A stretch of DNA of 37,277 nt, from the NCBI GenBank assembly GCA_030044775.1, contig JASICF010000221.1:1-37277 (forward strand). Reading direction: 5' to 3'. Source of the DNA: Candidatus Sulfotelmatobacter sp. Its GTDB lineage: Bacteria > Acidobacteriota > Terriglobia > Terriglobales > Acidobacteriaceae. A program made the position numbers and the translations under genes. How positions within the stretch are numbered: position 1 is the first letter of the stretch; the number at the start of each line of letters is the position of its first letter. Below are positions 11,242 through 19,627 of the stretch, piece by piece. The notes under the pieces are model-generated. The model worked only from the letters and a program-made list of their open reading frames with translations, did no database searches and had not been told where the DNA came from.

Positions 11242-11556
11242 GGGGGCCCTCGAGCAAGAGCGATTGGAACAGCCTTTGTTCGATTCTAGTACCTTCCGCC
11301 GGGAAATGCGAATCGCAACGATTGTTGGCAATGGCTCAGCCTGAATTTCGAATCGTACAAGGCGTCATCCCGAAGCGCCCGCGTTCTTACCAGCGGGCCG
11401 AGGGATCTCCCGTGGCACACAGCACCGCAGCGCGAGATCCTTCGCTCCGCCGGAACTACGGCTACGCTCAGGATGACGCCTGTCAACGACGAGCGAAGAT
11501 GCCATCGGAGATTCAAACTGAGCCACTACCCGATTATTCGCGGGACCACGCGCAGC
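11242..11556. other. Intergenic region holding a palindromic element
   Basis: No gene is supported in these 315 bases. The frames that cross it change composition and lack start signals. Its main content is the inverted-repeat element at 11361-11480. Confidence 0.5.
11361..11480. repeat. 120-bp intergenic palindromic element (GTCATCC/GGATGAC type)
   Basis: The ends are exact 10-base inverted repeats: GGCGTCATCC (11361-11370) and GGATGACGCC (11471-11480). A nested pair, GGATCTC (11403-11409) with GAGATCC (11434-11440), lies inside, so the whole unit can fold as a long cruciform or RNA hairpin. The pattern resembles repetitive extragenic palindromes that I recall from acidobacterial genomes. 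Only one copy is in this window, so repetitiveness cannot be shown here. Confidence 0.6.
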
Positions 11557-11754
11557 TCACCAGGCTTTCGAGCGATGCGGCCACCGTGCCGTGAATGCAG
11601 GTTTGGGGGACGTCTGATTGTGCAGCGAAAGTCTGAGCGTTTGGCAGGATTCGTGGACCGGCAACCCGTTCTCATCCACCTTGCAGTTTTCAAGCGAGGT
11701 AGGTTTGCCACAGATCCAGCAGGTGTGAGTGGCTTTACTATTTTGGTTGGTCAT
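11557..11754 (-). CDS. Small zinc-ribbon-like protein
   Basis: The frame encodes 65 residues from the ATG at 11752-11754. The core CWICGKPTSLENCKVDENGL followed by PVHESC has a Cys-x2-Cys pair and a His-x2-Cys pair, plus one more Cys between them, which suggests a small zinc-binding fold. The Lys/Asp-rich linker and PVHESC are typical of short acidobacterial proteins of unknown role. The C-terminal 25 residues are Pro/Trp/Arg-rich and less protein-like. The ribosome binding site is weak. It could bind nucleic acid or serve as a protein adaptor; neither can be shown. Confidence 0.6.
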   Translation of the reverse strand: MTNQNSKATHTCWICGKPTSLENCKVDENGLPVHESCQTLRLSLHNQTSPKPAFTARWPHRSKAW

Positions 11755-12046
11755 AAAAAGTCTCGCCGTGCGTAATCACCGTTGCACAAGAGACCTTCCC
11801 GAGCGCTCCGAGACGGCTGCAATGTGAACTCTAGCTCCATTGTGCGCCCGTTTTGCGAGAGCAGGGCTAACGCCAAAGTGCGCCATACAGCGTTTCCTGA
11901 GCGAATGGCTCGACCCGCAGAGCTTCCATCCCACCGTTTACCTTCGAGTTACTTTCGCTTTCAGATTCCTTCGCCGGCCAAATCACTGGCGCAAATTGGC
12001 GTTCACAGGAAAAGCGAGCTGCGGGATACTGTTGCAGTCAATCTCC

Positions 12047-12310
12047 ATGGCAGCCGAACCCTCACGTTCCGCTCTTGCCTCGGCGCGTTTTCCTTCCTGG
12101 CAGCCCGCCTATGAAGCCGCTCTGCACTCCACCGATACGCGCGCGCTGTTCAAGCTGGTCGAGGTCGCGGAGTCCGTTATGCTGGTTCGCCGCGACCTCT
12201 TGAGTGGAGATTCGCGCCACCACGCCGAGTTGTATGCCCTCGAACAAGCGCTGCGCATGCTCGCCGTGATTAAGAAAGAGCGCTTGCTGTTTCCTTCGGC
12301 TTCTGTGTAG
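12047..12310 (+). CDS. Small conserved hypothetical helical protein
   Basis: I choose the ATG at 12047 (87 residues), because residues before it in the open frame are Arg/Phe/Trp-rich and unlike the rest. The sequence has FPSWQPAYEAALHSTD near the N-terminus, then an amphipathic helix FKLVEVAESVMLVRRDLL and a C-terminal YALEQALRMLAVIKKERL. Short proteins with a WQPxYEAAL start and a two-helix body recur in Acidobacteria and look like small helical-bundle proteins, but no function is known to me. It lies 28 bp upstream of the deazaflavin-type gene on the same strand and may be in one transcript with it. Confidence 0.6.
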   Translation: MAAEPSRSALASARFPSWQPAYEAALHSTDTRALFKLVEVAESVMLVRRDLLSGDSRHHAELYALEQALRMLAVIKKERLLFPSASV

Positions 12311-12338
12311 GCTTGCCGCGCACGCTCTCAAGCCTTAT

Positions 12339-12701
12339 ATGGCGAAACGAAGCGATTCTCTCGAAGACCGGCTTTCCCGCTATCGGGAAATCACCATCAC
12401 GGTAACCGGTCGAACATCCGGCCGCGCCATTTCAAACCCGGTATGGTTTGTCTTCGAAGATGGAAAGCTGTACCTCTTGCCGGTGAAAGGATCCGATACT
12501 CAGTGGTACAAAAATGTCTTGAAGAACTCCAGCCTGCACGTCGACGCGCGGGGCGCCGAGGCAGATTTTCAAGTGACTCCCATCACCGATGCCCAGAGGG
12601 TCCGGTCTGTGGTTGAGAGATTCCGGTCGAAGTACGGAGCCGGCGACGTGAAGAAGTACTACTCCAAGTTCGACGTCGCGATTGTCGCGCCCGCCCACTG
12701 A
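12339..12701 (+). CDS. Deazaflavin (F420)-dependent nitroreductase-like protein
   Basis: This 120-residue protein fits the small split-beta-barrel family of F420H2-dependent reductases (Ddn/DUF385-like). Supporting segments are ITITVTGRTSGRAISNPVWF, which matches the family's typical start with an RxSG turn near the phosphate-binding loop, and then LYLLPVKGSDTQWYKNVLKN. Family members reduce quinones, nitro compounds or other electrophiles using reduced F420, or bind flavin or haem. The family is assigned by eye. Whether this organism makes F420 cannot be judged from the window. No clear ribosome binding site precedes the ATG at 12339. Confidence 0.7.
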   Translation: MAKRSDSLEDRLSRYREITITVTGRTSGRAISNPVWFVFEDGKLYLLPVKGSDTQWYKNVLKNSSLHVDARGAEADFQVTPITDAQRVRSVVERFRSKYGAGDVKKYYSKFDVAIVAPAH

Positions 12702-12963
12702 CCCGGTTCCCTGGAATAATTCGCGCGCCTGATACAGGAATTAGCCCGGGCGAGACGCTGAACAAATCCACCCGGGATCGGGAAGCCGCCCGGGCAACCC
12801 AGCGAAGAGAAGAATCGACTCGCATATTGCAAACCAGCCAAACCGCGACGCATTGAAATGTTTCTCGCCGCGTTCCAGCGTGTTGCCGAGGTCATCGATT
12901 GCTCGGCGTGAAGCGGGTTATTATGCTGTTGGGGTTTTATCTCTTTTCTTGAGGAGCATTCGC

Positions 12964-14820
12964 ATGGAACGGCACCGCATTCGGTTGGTGTTTCCCGTCT
13001 TAGCACTGGCGCTGGCCGCATCCCCCGCGCTCGCCCAAGAAACCATCTCCGTCAGTGTGGATGCGACTAGAACCCAGCAGAAATTGCTGCACTCGCATTT
13101 GGTGATTCCGGTCAAGCCTGGGCCTTTAACGCTCTACTACCCGAAGTGGATTCCGGGTGAACACAGCCCCGGTGGGCCCATCGGAAATCTTACGGGCCTC
13201 AAATTCGAGGCAGGCGGAAAGACCATTCCATGGGAGCGCGATCTGCTCGATGTTTTTACCTTTCACTTGGAAATCCCCCGCGGCGTCAGTCATCTCGATG
13301 CCAATTTCGACTATATCGAAAACGACGGCGCGTCAGCCACCGACAAATTGCTGGTTCTCGAATGGAATGAAGTCGTACTTTATCCCTCAGACATTCCGGC
13401 CGAGAAGCTTGCCTACCAAGCCAAACTCGTAATGCCGGACGGATGGAAATTCGGCACCTCGCTTCCCGTAGAAAACGCGGCTGCGAACCAGGTTTTATTC
13501 AAGCCGATCTCCCTCGACTTGCTCGTGGATTCGCCCGTCATTACTGGAGAATATTACCGCAGCATCGACCTGACGCCGGCCGGCGAACCTGTTCATCATG
13601 AAATCGACATCGCTGCCGACAGCGCGGATGCTCTGAACATGAGCCCCGAAAATCAACGAGAAATGACGAATCTGGTAGCCGAATCGGGGAAACTTTTTGG
13701 CGCTCGCCACTATCGCGACTATCATTTTCTGCTCGCGCTCAGCGACCATGTCGCGCACTTCGGCCTCGAACACCACGAGTCAAACAACAGCCGCTTGCCG
13801 GAGCGAACTCTTCTCTTGCCCAGTTCTGGGGAGATGCTTGGAGGACTTCTGGCACACGAATTTGTGCACTCGTGGAATGGCAAATTTCGCCGTCCCGCCG
13901 ATCTGACCGTCCCTTACTATGAGCAGCCAATGAAGACAGACCTTCTATGGGGCTATGAGGGTCTTACAGACTATCTCGGTCCCATGTTAGCCGCTCGCAG
14001 CGGCCTGTGGACGCCCGACCTGTACCACGAGTATCTCGCGAGCATCGCGGCCATGCTGGGCCCGGGACGCCCTGGCCGAACCTGGCGTCCGTTACTCGAC
14101 ACCGCCGTCGGAGAGCCTGAGCTTGGCTTCGTTCGAGGCGGTTGGCTGGATTGGCGGCGCGGCACCGACTATTACGATGAGGGCGATCTGCTTTGGCTCG
14201 AAGTAGCAACCATCATTCATCGCGAGTCCGGCGGAAAGAAATCGATTGATGATTTTTGCCAGGAATTCCACGGAGGGCCCAATCATGGCCCGGAGGTAAA
14301 AACTTATACCTTCGACGACCTGGTCAAGACGCTCAACGCCATCGCGCCGTTTGATTGGGCCGGATTTCTTCACACCAGATTGACTTCCACTTCTCCGGAT
14401 GCGCCTGTCGGGGGAATCGAAAACGGCGGATGGAAGGTGGTGTTCAACGACAAACCTTTGAAGCTGGAAGGACACGCTGGCAAGCCTGGCGACGTCTATT
14501 CTATCGGCCTCAAGATCGGCACCGATGGGATGGTCACCGACTCTATCGTCGGCAGTCCTGCGTTTGAGGCCGGCATCTCTTCGCAGATGAAGGTAATCGG
14601 CGTCAATGGCCGCCTGTACACCCCGGAATTGCTCTCGGACGCGATCAGCTCTGCGAAAGACACTTCACAACCGATCACACTTCTCGTCGTGATAGACGAT
14701 TATTTTCGAACCTGCACGATCAATTATCACGGCGGCGCGCGTTATCCGCACCTGGTGCGCGATGATCAGCATCCGGACTACCTTGACGAGTTAATCAAGC
14801 CCCAGGCCGCGAGCCATTAG
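12964..14820 (+). CDS. Secreted M61 (glycyl aminopeptidase-type) metallopeptidase with PDZ domain
   Basis: This 618-residue protein starts at the ATG at 12964, which has GAGGAG in good position. The open frame upstream of it is not needed. Residues 1-24 form a signal peptide ending ALAQ. The N-terminal part is the beta-rich M61 domain (LTLYYPKWIPGEHSPGGPIG). The zinc-peptidase motif HEFVH is at residues 298-302, with Glu332 in GYEGLTDY as the likely third zinc ligand. The C-terminal 120 residues form a PDZ domain (DVYSIGLKIGTDGMVTDSIV, GSPAFEAGI). M61 enzymes of this type are aminopeptidases acting in the periplasm or outside the cell. All expected catalytic residues are present. It is probably monocistronic. 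Confidence 0.9.
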   Translation: MERHRIRLVFPVLALALAASPALAQETISVSVDATRTQQKLLHSHLVIPVKPGPLTLYYPKWIPGEHSPGGPIGNLTGLKFEAGGKTIPWERDLLDVFTFHLEIPRGVSHLDANFDYIENDGASATDKLLVLEWNEVVLYPSDIPAEKLAYQAKLVMPDGWKFGTSLPVENAAANQVLFKPISLDLLVDSPVITGEYYRSIDLTPAGEPVHHEIDIAADSADALNMSPENQREMTNLVAESGKLFGARHYRDYHFLLALSDHVAHFGLEHHESNNSRLPERTLLLPSSGEMLGGLLAHEFVHSWNGKFRRPADLTVPYYEQPMKTDLLWGYEGLTDYLGPMLAARSGLWTPDLYHEYLASIAAMLGPGRPGRTWRPLLDTAVGEPELGFVRGGWLDWRRGTDYYDEGDLLWLEVATIIHRESGGKKSIDDFCQEFHGGPNHGPEVKTYTFDDLVKTLNAIAPFDWAGFLHTRLTSTSPDAPVGGIENGGWKVVFNDKPLKLEGHAGKPGDVYSIGLKIGTDGMVTDSIVGSPAFEAGISSQMKVIGVNGRLYTPELLSDAISSAKDTSQPITLLVVIDDYFRTCTINYHGGARYPHLVRDDQHPDYLDELIKPQAASH

Positions 14821-15070
14821 GAGGCACCAGCCTTGTCTCTGTGATAACGCCCGGTTGTGGCGCCGAAGAGGATTGAACGTGGGTCGGCTCGATTCTCAAT
14901 GAATGCCAACCCCTGTGGCAACGCCTGACCGCGGCCTCGTTTGCTGCAGCAAGAAATCAAAGATTGCCCCTGGAGGCTTGACTACCTGGATTCTCCCGCC
15001 GGGACGAGAAGCCAACCTCCCTCGTAGACTATCTGCCCCGAGCAAGCACCGGTCGCGAACGAGGTGAATT

Positions 15071-16006
15071 GTGGTCAAGCCTTTGACGGTTGCCTTCTGT
15101 GTCATCTCCGGATTTGTAATTCTGCGGGCGCAGACACCATCCTGGCAGCCATCGCCGGGGCATATGCAAGTTCCGATATGGCCGGCGGGCAAGGTGCCTG
15201 ATACGCGGCCGGTTGCGGGGCCGGAGTCCACACAAAAAGTTGGCGACGAGCCACCCGGCGCGATTGTCGTGGGGAAGGTCTCCACGCCTACGATGACGGT
15301 TTATTCCCCGAAGGGAAAAAATAGCGGCGCAGCGGTTGTCGTCTTTCCTGGCGGAGGCTATTGGGTTCTTTACATGGATCTGGAAGGCACCGAGGTTTGT
15401 GATTGGCTGACGTCCAAGGGGATCACGTGTGTGCTGTTGAAATACCGCGTGCCGGGAAACGGGCTGTTTCCGAGATCGGGCCCGTATCCGAAATCACCGA
15501 TGGCGTTGGAAGATGCGCAGAGGACTTTGGGGTTGGTTCGTCTTCACGCCGTGGAGTGGGACATCGATCCGCGCAAGGTTGGAGTGCTTGGATTTTCAGC
15601 GGGGGGCCATCTGGTGGCAGCGATCGGCACGCATTTTGAGAAACGCTTGTACCGGGCTGTCGATGCCGCCGACAAAGAAAGCTGCCGTCCGGATTTCGGC
15701 GTCGCTCTTTATCCGGGGCATATGCTGGAGAATACCTCGAAAGAATCTGAGTTGAATCCCTTTGTCCCTGTCACGAGACGGACGCCGCCCATGTTTATCG
15801 TGCAGGCGGAGGATGATCCGGTGGACCCGATACAGAACTCGCTGGTTTATTACGCGGCGCTAAAGAGAGCTGGTGTGCCTGTCGAGATGCATTTGTATGC
15901 GCACGGCGGGCATGGCTTTGGGCTGCGGCGCTCGAACTCTCCCATTACCGCCTGGCCCCAGTTAGTGGAGACGTGGCTTGAAACAATCGGGATAACTTCT
16001 GAATAG
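15071..16006 (+). CDS. Secreted alpha/beta hydrolase (acetylxylan-esterase / dienelactone-hydrolase-like)
   Basis: This 311-residue protein starts with GTG at 15071, supported by GAGGTG just upstream. An N-terminal hydrophobic stretch (LTVAFCVISGFVILRAQ) is a signal peptide. The alpha/beta-hydrolase core is clear: the oxyanion segment VVFPGGGYW, the nucleophile elbow GFSAGG with Ser176, the acid loop QAEDDPVD and the His loop GGHGFGL. Close relatives are esterases acting on acetylated polysaccharides or short esters, often near carbohydrate-degrading genes. The natural substrate cannot be read from the sequence. It is convergent with the PLP enzyme gene; a small hairpin (CGCTCG 16079-16084 with CGAGCG 16096-16101) lies between them. 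Confidence 0.85.
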   Translation: MVKPLTVAFCVISGFVILRAQTPSWQPSPGHMQVPIWPAGKVPDTRPVAGPESTQKVGDEPPGAIVVGKVSTPTMTVYSPKGKNSGAAVVVFPGGGYWVLYMDLEGTEVCDWLTSKGITCVLLKYRVPGNGLFPRSGPYPKSPMALEDAQRTLGLVRLHAVEWDIDPRKVGVLGFSAGGHLVAAIGTHFEKRLYRAVDAADKESCRPDFGVALYPGHMLENTSKESELNPFVPVTRRTPPMFIVQAEDDPVDPIQNSLVYYAALKRAGVPVEMHLYAHGGHGFGLRRSNSPITAWPQLVETWLETIGITSE

Positions 16007-16159
16007 TCGCTCGGCGGGTCGCAAAGGTCGACAGATTTGAACGCAGGAGCAGCTTTGATTTGCGATAACTCACGACGACGCTCGTTAGACTCGGGCGAGC
16101 GAACCTCGCCGGGCGGATTCGCCAGTCGACGTAAACGATCTATCGATTTCTCGGAAAAC

Positions 16160-17461
16160 TTACGCCTGCTTGGTGAGTGCCGCGCGAATGCGCTGGCCCA
16201 CGATCACATCTTCGCCAGGCTGCAGCATCCACACGCCAACCACAAGCGTGTTTGCATCTGCCGGTATGCCCTGGTTAGGCTTCTGGCCCGTGTTCGGATT
16301 CAGTTCAATCGAGGGCGTACCCTTGCGCAAAGCAGCGACGACCTGAGCAGTGGTGACGCCGGTGACCGCCGGGTCGAAGCGTATGAGGAGATGTGGAACG
16401 TGGTTGGCGATCCGCGGGACCACCGTCTCCGTCCTCACTGAAGGGATGCCCTTCATCGCACTGGCAATTAGATCGGCGCGCTTCTGGTAGTCGCCCTGCA
16501 TCGACTCCTCCGTGTGCGCAAGAACCCAGTCGACCGCCGCTACCATGCCCACAATCTGCTCCTTCGCTACCTTCATGCCGCGGCCGATGCCCTCACCCGG
16601 ATTGTTGTTCTCCTGGGCCAGATCGGTAAGAACCTTCCTGCCCAGAAGCAGCCCGGCGTTTTGTGGGCCGCGCATTCCCTTCCCTCCGGAAAACGCAACC
16701 AGGTCGAAACCCATGCCCGTGTATTTCCATAGATTTGAAATCGGTGGCATGTCGGCGGCTGCATCCAGGTGGCACGGAATCTTGTAATCGTGGGCCACCT
16801 TCAGCCACTCTTCCCGACCGATCTGCGCGCTGCCGGCGATACCATCCTCGTCTTCTGCAGCGTTGAAGAAGTTCGTCATCACCGCGTTGCCGGCCGCACA
16901 GGCGCGCTTATATTCGTCGAGCGTGACGACCTCGGTCACCCGGGCCCCGCAAAGATACATGGCGCGGTCATACTCATAGCGGTGCGCACGCTGGACGATG
17001 ACCTGATTCTTTTTCCCGTCGATCGCCTGCGGCATGTCGAGAATATCGATGTTGTTTGCGTACTGCATGCAGGCGGCGGTCGCGAGGCTGATGGCTCCCG
17101 ACGCGCCGGAAGTCACGACCGCTCCTTCGCATTTAAGGCGACGCGCGATATATTCGCCGGCCTTCTGCTGCAGTTCGCGCAGGCGGACGGGATGCAGGGC
17201 AGACTTCTGCACCGCGACCAGAACTTCCGGGGGCATGCAGGCAGCGGTCAGCGTGGTGTAGGTGCCGGCAGCGTTGATAATCTTGGTCACACCAAGCTTA
17301 TCGTAGTAATCCTCACCATCAGACGATACCGTCGCGGAGGACAGACTCTGGGCAGAGGAAACCAGAGGCGCCGCGCCCAGCGCCGCGGCCAGCGAACCGG
17401 TCCAGCGAAAGAAGTGGCGGCGAGAGAGAAAGCCTGCTTGCGATTCGCTTGATACTGGCAT
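16160..17461 (-). CDS. Tat-exported SelA-like PLP-dependent enzyme
   Basis: I choose the ATG at 17459-17461 (433 residues), because AGGAG lies eight bases upstream and residues from here begin with a twin-arginine signal peptide (SRRHFFRWTGSLAAALGAA). The mature part matches the SelA / D-glucosaminate-6-phosphate ammonia-lyase branch of fold-type I PLP enzymes. Visible motifs are INAAGTYTTL at the start, TSGASGAISLA for cofactor binding, HLDAAAD, and the Schiff-base lysine Lys261 in FSGGKGMRGPQNAGLLLG. Real SelA acts on tRNA in the cytoplasm; a Tat leader argues against that and suggests amino-sugar or amino-acid lyase chemistry in the periplasm, exported already folded with PLP. The substrate is unknown. 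The upstream region is shared with the divergent STAS gene. Confidence 0.85.
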   Translation of the reverse strand: MPVSSESQAGFLSRRHFFRWTGSLAAALGAAPLVSSAQSLSSATVSSDGEDYYDKLGVTKIINAAGTYTTLTAACMPPEVLVAVQKSALHPVRLRELQQKAGEYIARRLKCEGAVVTSGASGAISLATAACMQYANNIDILDMPQAIDGKKNQVIVQRAHRYEYDRAMYLCGARVTEVVTLDEYKRACAAGNAVMTNFFNAAEDEDGIAGSAQIGREEWLKVAHDYKIPCHLDAAADMPPISNLWKYTGMGFDLVAFSGGKGMRGPQNAGLLLGRKVLTDLAQENNNPGEGIGRGMKVAKEQIVGMVAAVDWVLAHTEESMQGDYQKRADLIASAMKGIPSVRTETVVPRIANHVPHLLIRFDPAVTGVTTAQVVAALRKGTPSIELNPNTGQKPNQGIPADANTLVVGVWMLQPGEDVIVGQRIRAALTKQA

Positions 17462-17565
17462 GCCTGTGACTCCTTTTATTGCAATGAGGTTACAACAAGT
17501 AGTGCCAGGATACAGCCCTTCCTGTAGGTCAAATTTTCCCTGGTTTCTGGCGAAAAATCTCAGCC

Positions 17566-17575
17566 GTTGATCAAC
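17566..17575. promoter_or_regulatory. 10-bp palindrome, candidate activator site
   Basis: GTTGATCAAC is a perfect palindrome centred about 46 bp upstream of the sigma-54 -24 element at 17616. A second inverted pair, CAGGA (17506-17510) with TCCTG (17520-17524), lies farther upstream. Both are plausible binding sites for the enhancer-binding protein that a sigma-54 promoter needs. Confidence 0.3.
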
Positions 17576-17614
17576 AAGGCTCTCACTCCGCACAAAATAC
17601 AAGCTGCAGATTAA

Positions 17615-17630
17615 TGGCACGATCCTTGCA
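17615..17630 (+). promoter_or_regulatory. Sigma-54 (RpoN) promoter of the STAS gene
   Basis: TGGCACG (17615-17621), four bases, then TTGCA (17626-17630) matches the -24/-12 consensus perfectly, with the invariant GG and GC exactly ten bases apart. Transcription would start near 17641, leaving a leader of about 23 nt that contains the GGAG ribosome binding site before the ATG at 17664. Confidence 0.75.
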
Positions 17631-17663
17631 ACTGCGCCAGGGGGACTGAGGCTGGAGAAGAAT

Positions 17664-18026
17664 ATGCGGAGCGTTCACGTAGAGAACATCGGCGACATGG
17701 CAGTCATTGAGTGTGAAGGCCGGATTGTCCGGAGCGAAGCCGCTCTTGAATTACGCAAAGCGGTCAATTTACAAAGCGATGCCCGAATCATTGTCCTCGA
17801 TTTATCGGAAGTCACCGCCATCGAAGGCGGAGGTCTCGGGATGCTCATCTTTCTGCAGCGATGGGCTCGCAGCCGCGGTATTCGGCTCAAGTTGTTCAAT
17901 CCCCGTCGATCTGTGCGTGACCGGCTTGAGCAGGCCAGTTCGATGCAAGAGTTCGACATCGTCACGCTGGACGAAATGATGGCGCTAATCGCCTGTGCCG
18001 ACAGCCGATATGCGCAAGCTGCCTGA
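17664..18026 (+). CDS. STAS-domain protein (anti-sigma-factor-antagonist-like)
   Basis: This 120-residue protein is a single STAS domain like SpoIIAA or RsbV. Such proteins bind anti-sigma factors or kinases in partner-switching systems and are inactivated by serine phosphorylation. The strand-turn motif VLDLSEVTAIEGGGLGML aligns with the family's LDxSxVxxMDSSGLGxL, so the phosphorylated serine position is Gly56 here. The loop therefore lacks the usual phospho-acceptor. GGAGAAG precedes the ATG. The gene is read from a near-perfect sigma-54 promoter, and no anti-sigma kinase or phosphatase is nearby. It may be a constitutively binding antagonist or a STAS adaptor for another system. Confidence 0.85.
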   Translation: MRSVHVENIGDMAVIECEGRIVRSEAALELRKAVNLQSDARIIVLDLSEVTAIEGGGLGMLIFLQRWARSRGIRLKLFNPRRSVRDRLEQASSMQEFDIVTLDEMMALIACADSRYAQAA

Positions 18027-18147
18027 CCCTGTTGCATCGCAGCGGTCTGCCCATTCGGCGCGGTGATGCATTCGAGGTTGCTTCGCCAGAACCCCTCCGG
18101 CGGGAAGTCAATAGCCATTCAGCCCAAGGCTCGATCGGAGCAAAAGA

Positions 18148-19536
18148 TCAGGCTGAGCAGTCGGATAGTCTACCCACGCCGCGCGGGGTCGCCTCGGTGA
18201 AGGTCATGCGGATTCCGTGCTCGGGCCGCAAAATCACCATGGGACGCGCCTCGATGGTCTGGCCTGGAACCGTGCAGAAATCATATTTTCTGAGCAGAAC
18301 GCTCAGAATCATCAGCATCTGCAGCATGGCGTAGTTGCCTCCGATACATCCCCGGGGGCCAGCCCCAAAGGGCAAATGAGCGAAGGGCGTCAGAAGCTTC
18401 TCCTTTGCTTTGGAAAAGCGCTCCTGATCGAAAGTCTCCGCGTTCTCCCAGTATTGCGGCGAGTGGTGCACGCCATAAATAAACACAATGACCGTCGCCC
18501 CCTGGGGTATTTCCACACCCGCCGCACAGTCGTCTGCCAGAGCGACTCGGTCGACCATCCAAAATGGCGGGTAAAGGCGCAAGGCCTCCATGATTAACTG
18601 AGTCGTAAACTCAAACTTTGGAACATCGGAGTAAGTCAGAGGCTTTTCGCCCAGCACGGAATCGAACTCGTCTCGCGCCCGGTCGACGCATTCCGGACGC
18701 GAACTGAGCAGGTAGAGGAACCACGATAAGGCGTTCGATGAGGTTTCATGGCCGGCAACCAGCAGTTGCATGCTTTCGCTAAGGATCAGTTCGTCGCTCA
18801 TGCCATGGCCGTCGCTGTAGCGAGCGTCCATCAGGATCTGCAGGAGATCGTGACCTGGCGCCTCCTTGCGCCGGCGCTGGAGGTATTCGCGCAGAACGGC
18901 GAAGGCGCGGTTTCGCATTTCCCAGTGTCTTTGTAGTTCGCCCGAGACCGCAAACCAGGGATTCAGATAGGGCTGAATGGTTTGCCGAACCATGAATTCC
19001 TGCACGGTCGAAATGGCCACGCTGATGAGGTCGATGTCTTCATCCCTCAACCGCGCGCCAAACAAAGATCTAGCCACCATCGAAAAGGTAATCTTCATCA
19101 TCAGCGGGTAGATGTCAACAGGGCCGGTGCGGGCCTGCCGGTCGAAGTTCCGCAGCGAGTCGGCGAGCGAGTCCTGCATGATCGACGACAAAATTTCGAG
19201 TTGCTTTCGCTCAAAGCCCGTTTGGATAAGGCGCCGTTGCGTCTTCCAGGCTTCCCCCTCGGTAGTAAGAAGACCCTTGCCTAAGAAATGACCCATTCGC
19301 TTCTTTTGGATTTCGGACTTGTGGTAGTTCTCCGAATTGGTCTTCAGCACATGCTGAATCACAAGGGGATTGATGGTGACGATCGCTTCTTTCAGACCAC
19401 CCAAATAGATCCGGAACGTGTCCCCGAAGGCTTCGTTGTATCTGGACAAAACCTGCACCGGATTGTGGGCCATCGCGCGGGAATCCGCAAAGCAGCGAAA
19501 TCGGGAAACAACGGGGATAGGTGTTGATGAACTCAT
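18148..19536 (-). CDS. Cytochrome P450
   Basis: This 462-residue protein has all the P450 landmarks: the I-helix oxygen-binding motif AGHETS (261-266), the K-helix ExxR (Glu317-Arg320 in EALRLYP), and the haem loop FGAGPRGCIGG with the iron ligand Cys397. Length and FGAGPRxCIG resemble soluble bacterial relatives of the CYP4/CYP102 fatty-acid hydroxylase groups rather than the shorter typical bacterial CYPs; that placement is by eye. No membrane anchor is seen. It follows the desaturase gene by 91 bp on the same strand and is probably co-transcribed from the promoter at 20874-20902. The context suggests oxidation of a fatty acyl chain. Confidence 0.93.
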   Translation of the reverse strand: MSSSTPIPVVSRFRCFADSRAMAHNPVQVLSRYNEAFGDTFRIYLGGLKEAIVTINPLVIQHVLKTNSENYHKSEIQKKRMGHFLGKGLLTTEGEAWKTQRRLIQTGFERKQLEILSSIMQDSLADSLRNFDRQARTGPVDIYPLMMKITFSMVARSLFGARLRDEDIDLISVAISTVQEFMVRQTIQPYLNPWFAVSGELQRHWEMRNRAFAVLREYLQRRRKEAPGHDLLQILMDARYSDGHGMSDELILSESMQLLVAGHETSSNALSWFLYLLSSRPECVDRARDEFDSVLGEKPLTYSDVPKFEFTTQLIMEALRLYPPFWMVDRVALADDCAAGVEIPQGATVIVFIYGVHHSPQYWENAETFDQERFSKAKEKLLTPFAHLPFGAGPRGCIGGNYAMLQMLMILSVLLRKYDFCTVPGQTIEARPMVILRPEHGIRMTFTEATPRGVGRLSDCSA

Positions 19537-19627
19537 ACCCTGTAGTCCCGATGTTTGCCGCGAACCAGAGGAGTTTGCATGTTTCTTATAGGAAGCGGTG
19601 GCTGCGCAAAAGATAAAACGCTCAGAA

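Noticed and set aside
17488-17510. Minus-strand sigma-54-like sequence (CCTGGCAC...) upstream of the PLP gene
   Set aside because: The -24 part is good, but ten bases on there is TG rather than the invariant GC, so it fails the -12 requirement.
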